From: Sphingobacterium spiritivorum ATCC 33861
GTDB lineage: Bacteria; Bacteroidota; Bacteroidia; Sphingobacteriales; Sphingobacteriaceae
DNA: 64,000 bases
Direction of reading: 5' to 3'
NCBI RefSeq assembly: GCF_000143765.1
Contig: NZ_GL379771.1
Location: forward strand, 62,001 to 126,000
The translations under genes were made by a program, and so were the position numbers. This document shows positions 63,817-64,000 of the stretch, in pieces. The stretch's first letter is position 1. Each line of letters begins with the position of its first letter. Under the pieces are notes generated by a model. That model saw only the letters and a list, made by a program, of their open reading frames with translations. It did not search any database and was not told where the DNA came from.

Positions 63817-64000
63817 ATGACAAACGAAAGAATAGAGAAAAAAGGACTTTACGACCCTGATTTTGAACATGACGCATGTGGTGTAGGCTTTGTAGCACAT
63901 ATTAAAGGCCGCAAGTCCCACAACCAGGTTAAGGATGCCTTGACCATGTTAGAAAATATGGAACACCGCGGTGCCTGCGGTTGTGATCCGGAGAGTGGTG
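63817..64000 (+). CDS. gltB: glutamate synthase large subunit, N-terminal part
   Basis: The frame is open from ATG 63817 to the window edge (61 codons). [20 protein letters not shown] has the N-terminal glutaminase signature: after removal of a short propeptide the Cys of ACGVGF becomes the nucleophile that releases ammonia from glutamine. [17 protein letters not shown] is equally characteristic of GltB. A good Shine-Dalgarno-like GAGGAG precedes the start. GltB with GltD makes two glutamates from glutamine and 2-oxoglutarate. Confidence 0.95.
   Translation, partial: MTNERIEKKGLYDPDFEHDACGVGFVAHIKGRKSHNQVKDALTMLENMEHRGACGCDPESG

Noticed and set aside
1-64000. tRNA, rRNA, CRISPR arrays, intact insertion sequences, replication origin
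   Set aside because: Looked for by eye on both strands (repeat-spacer periodicity, tRNA T-loop motif, transposase motifs); none found.

Overview
The window looks like a Bacteroidota chromosome, most likely family Sphingobacteriaceae and close to Sphingobacterium. The evidence is the TAnnTTTG type of -7 promoter box, weak Shine-Dalgarno sites, Mfa1/FimB-type pilins, OstA-like and DUF4834 proteins, FloA, and a PepSY-like secreted protein. No tRNA, rRNA, CRISPR array or intact insertion sequence was seen. Genus assignment is inference.

Layout. 1-5232: end of a PepSY-like gene, a small Cys/His-rich secreted protein, a TonB-dependent receptor carrying three tandem HMA metal-binding domains, then maf and kdsC on the other strand. 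5233-14181: a candidate small RNA and a tandem array of seven paralogous AraC-family regulators in two subfamilies, one of which has lost its DNA-binding domain. 14282-17583: a clostripain-like (C11) lipoprotein protease, a thioredoxin-like lipoprotein and a DUF3575 outer-membrane protein. 17584-28282: a type V pilus (Mfa1/FimB) locus with a lectin/BACON tip-like subunit, the major pilin with its own terminator, an anchor-like subunit and a further fimbrillin. It is followed by a second tip gene that is about 95% identical to the first in its 5' half and carries three nonsense codons but no frameshift, then a remnant of a second mfa1. An integrase fragment and two families of dispersed repeats punctuate this block. 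A candidate structured RNA of about 215 nt ends it.

28283-38811: a DUF3472 secreted protein, floA, and a four-gene phosphorelay operon (hybrid kinase with three receiver domains, CheR, CheB, receiver-kinase-receiver protein), followed by azurin. 38949-42940: two different dihydrolipoamide dehydrogenases around a thioesterase and a DUF3817 membrane protein. 43069-64000: mostly housekeeping: LacI regulator, S41 protease, lolD operon, sucC, asnS, tsaC, a recF/DUF721 pair, DUF4834, tilS, a TlpA-like protein, an OstA/LptA-like protein, a GT90 transferase, rdgB, a bacterial deoxyhypusine-synthase-like enzyme, a dipeptide epimerase and the start of gltB.

How it fits together. The accessory part (5.2-28.2 kb) reads as one surface-adhesion island. 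The regulator array lies upstream, the protease and redox lipoproteins could process or fold the pilus precursors, and the duplicated, partly silent tip gene gives a plausible reservoir for variation. The three second-subfamily regulators share a promoter box at fixed spacing from the -7 element, so they are probably co-controlled. These functional links are inferred from gene order and motifs, not demonstrated.
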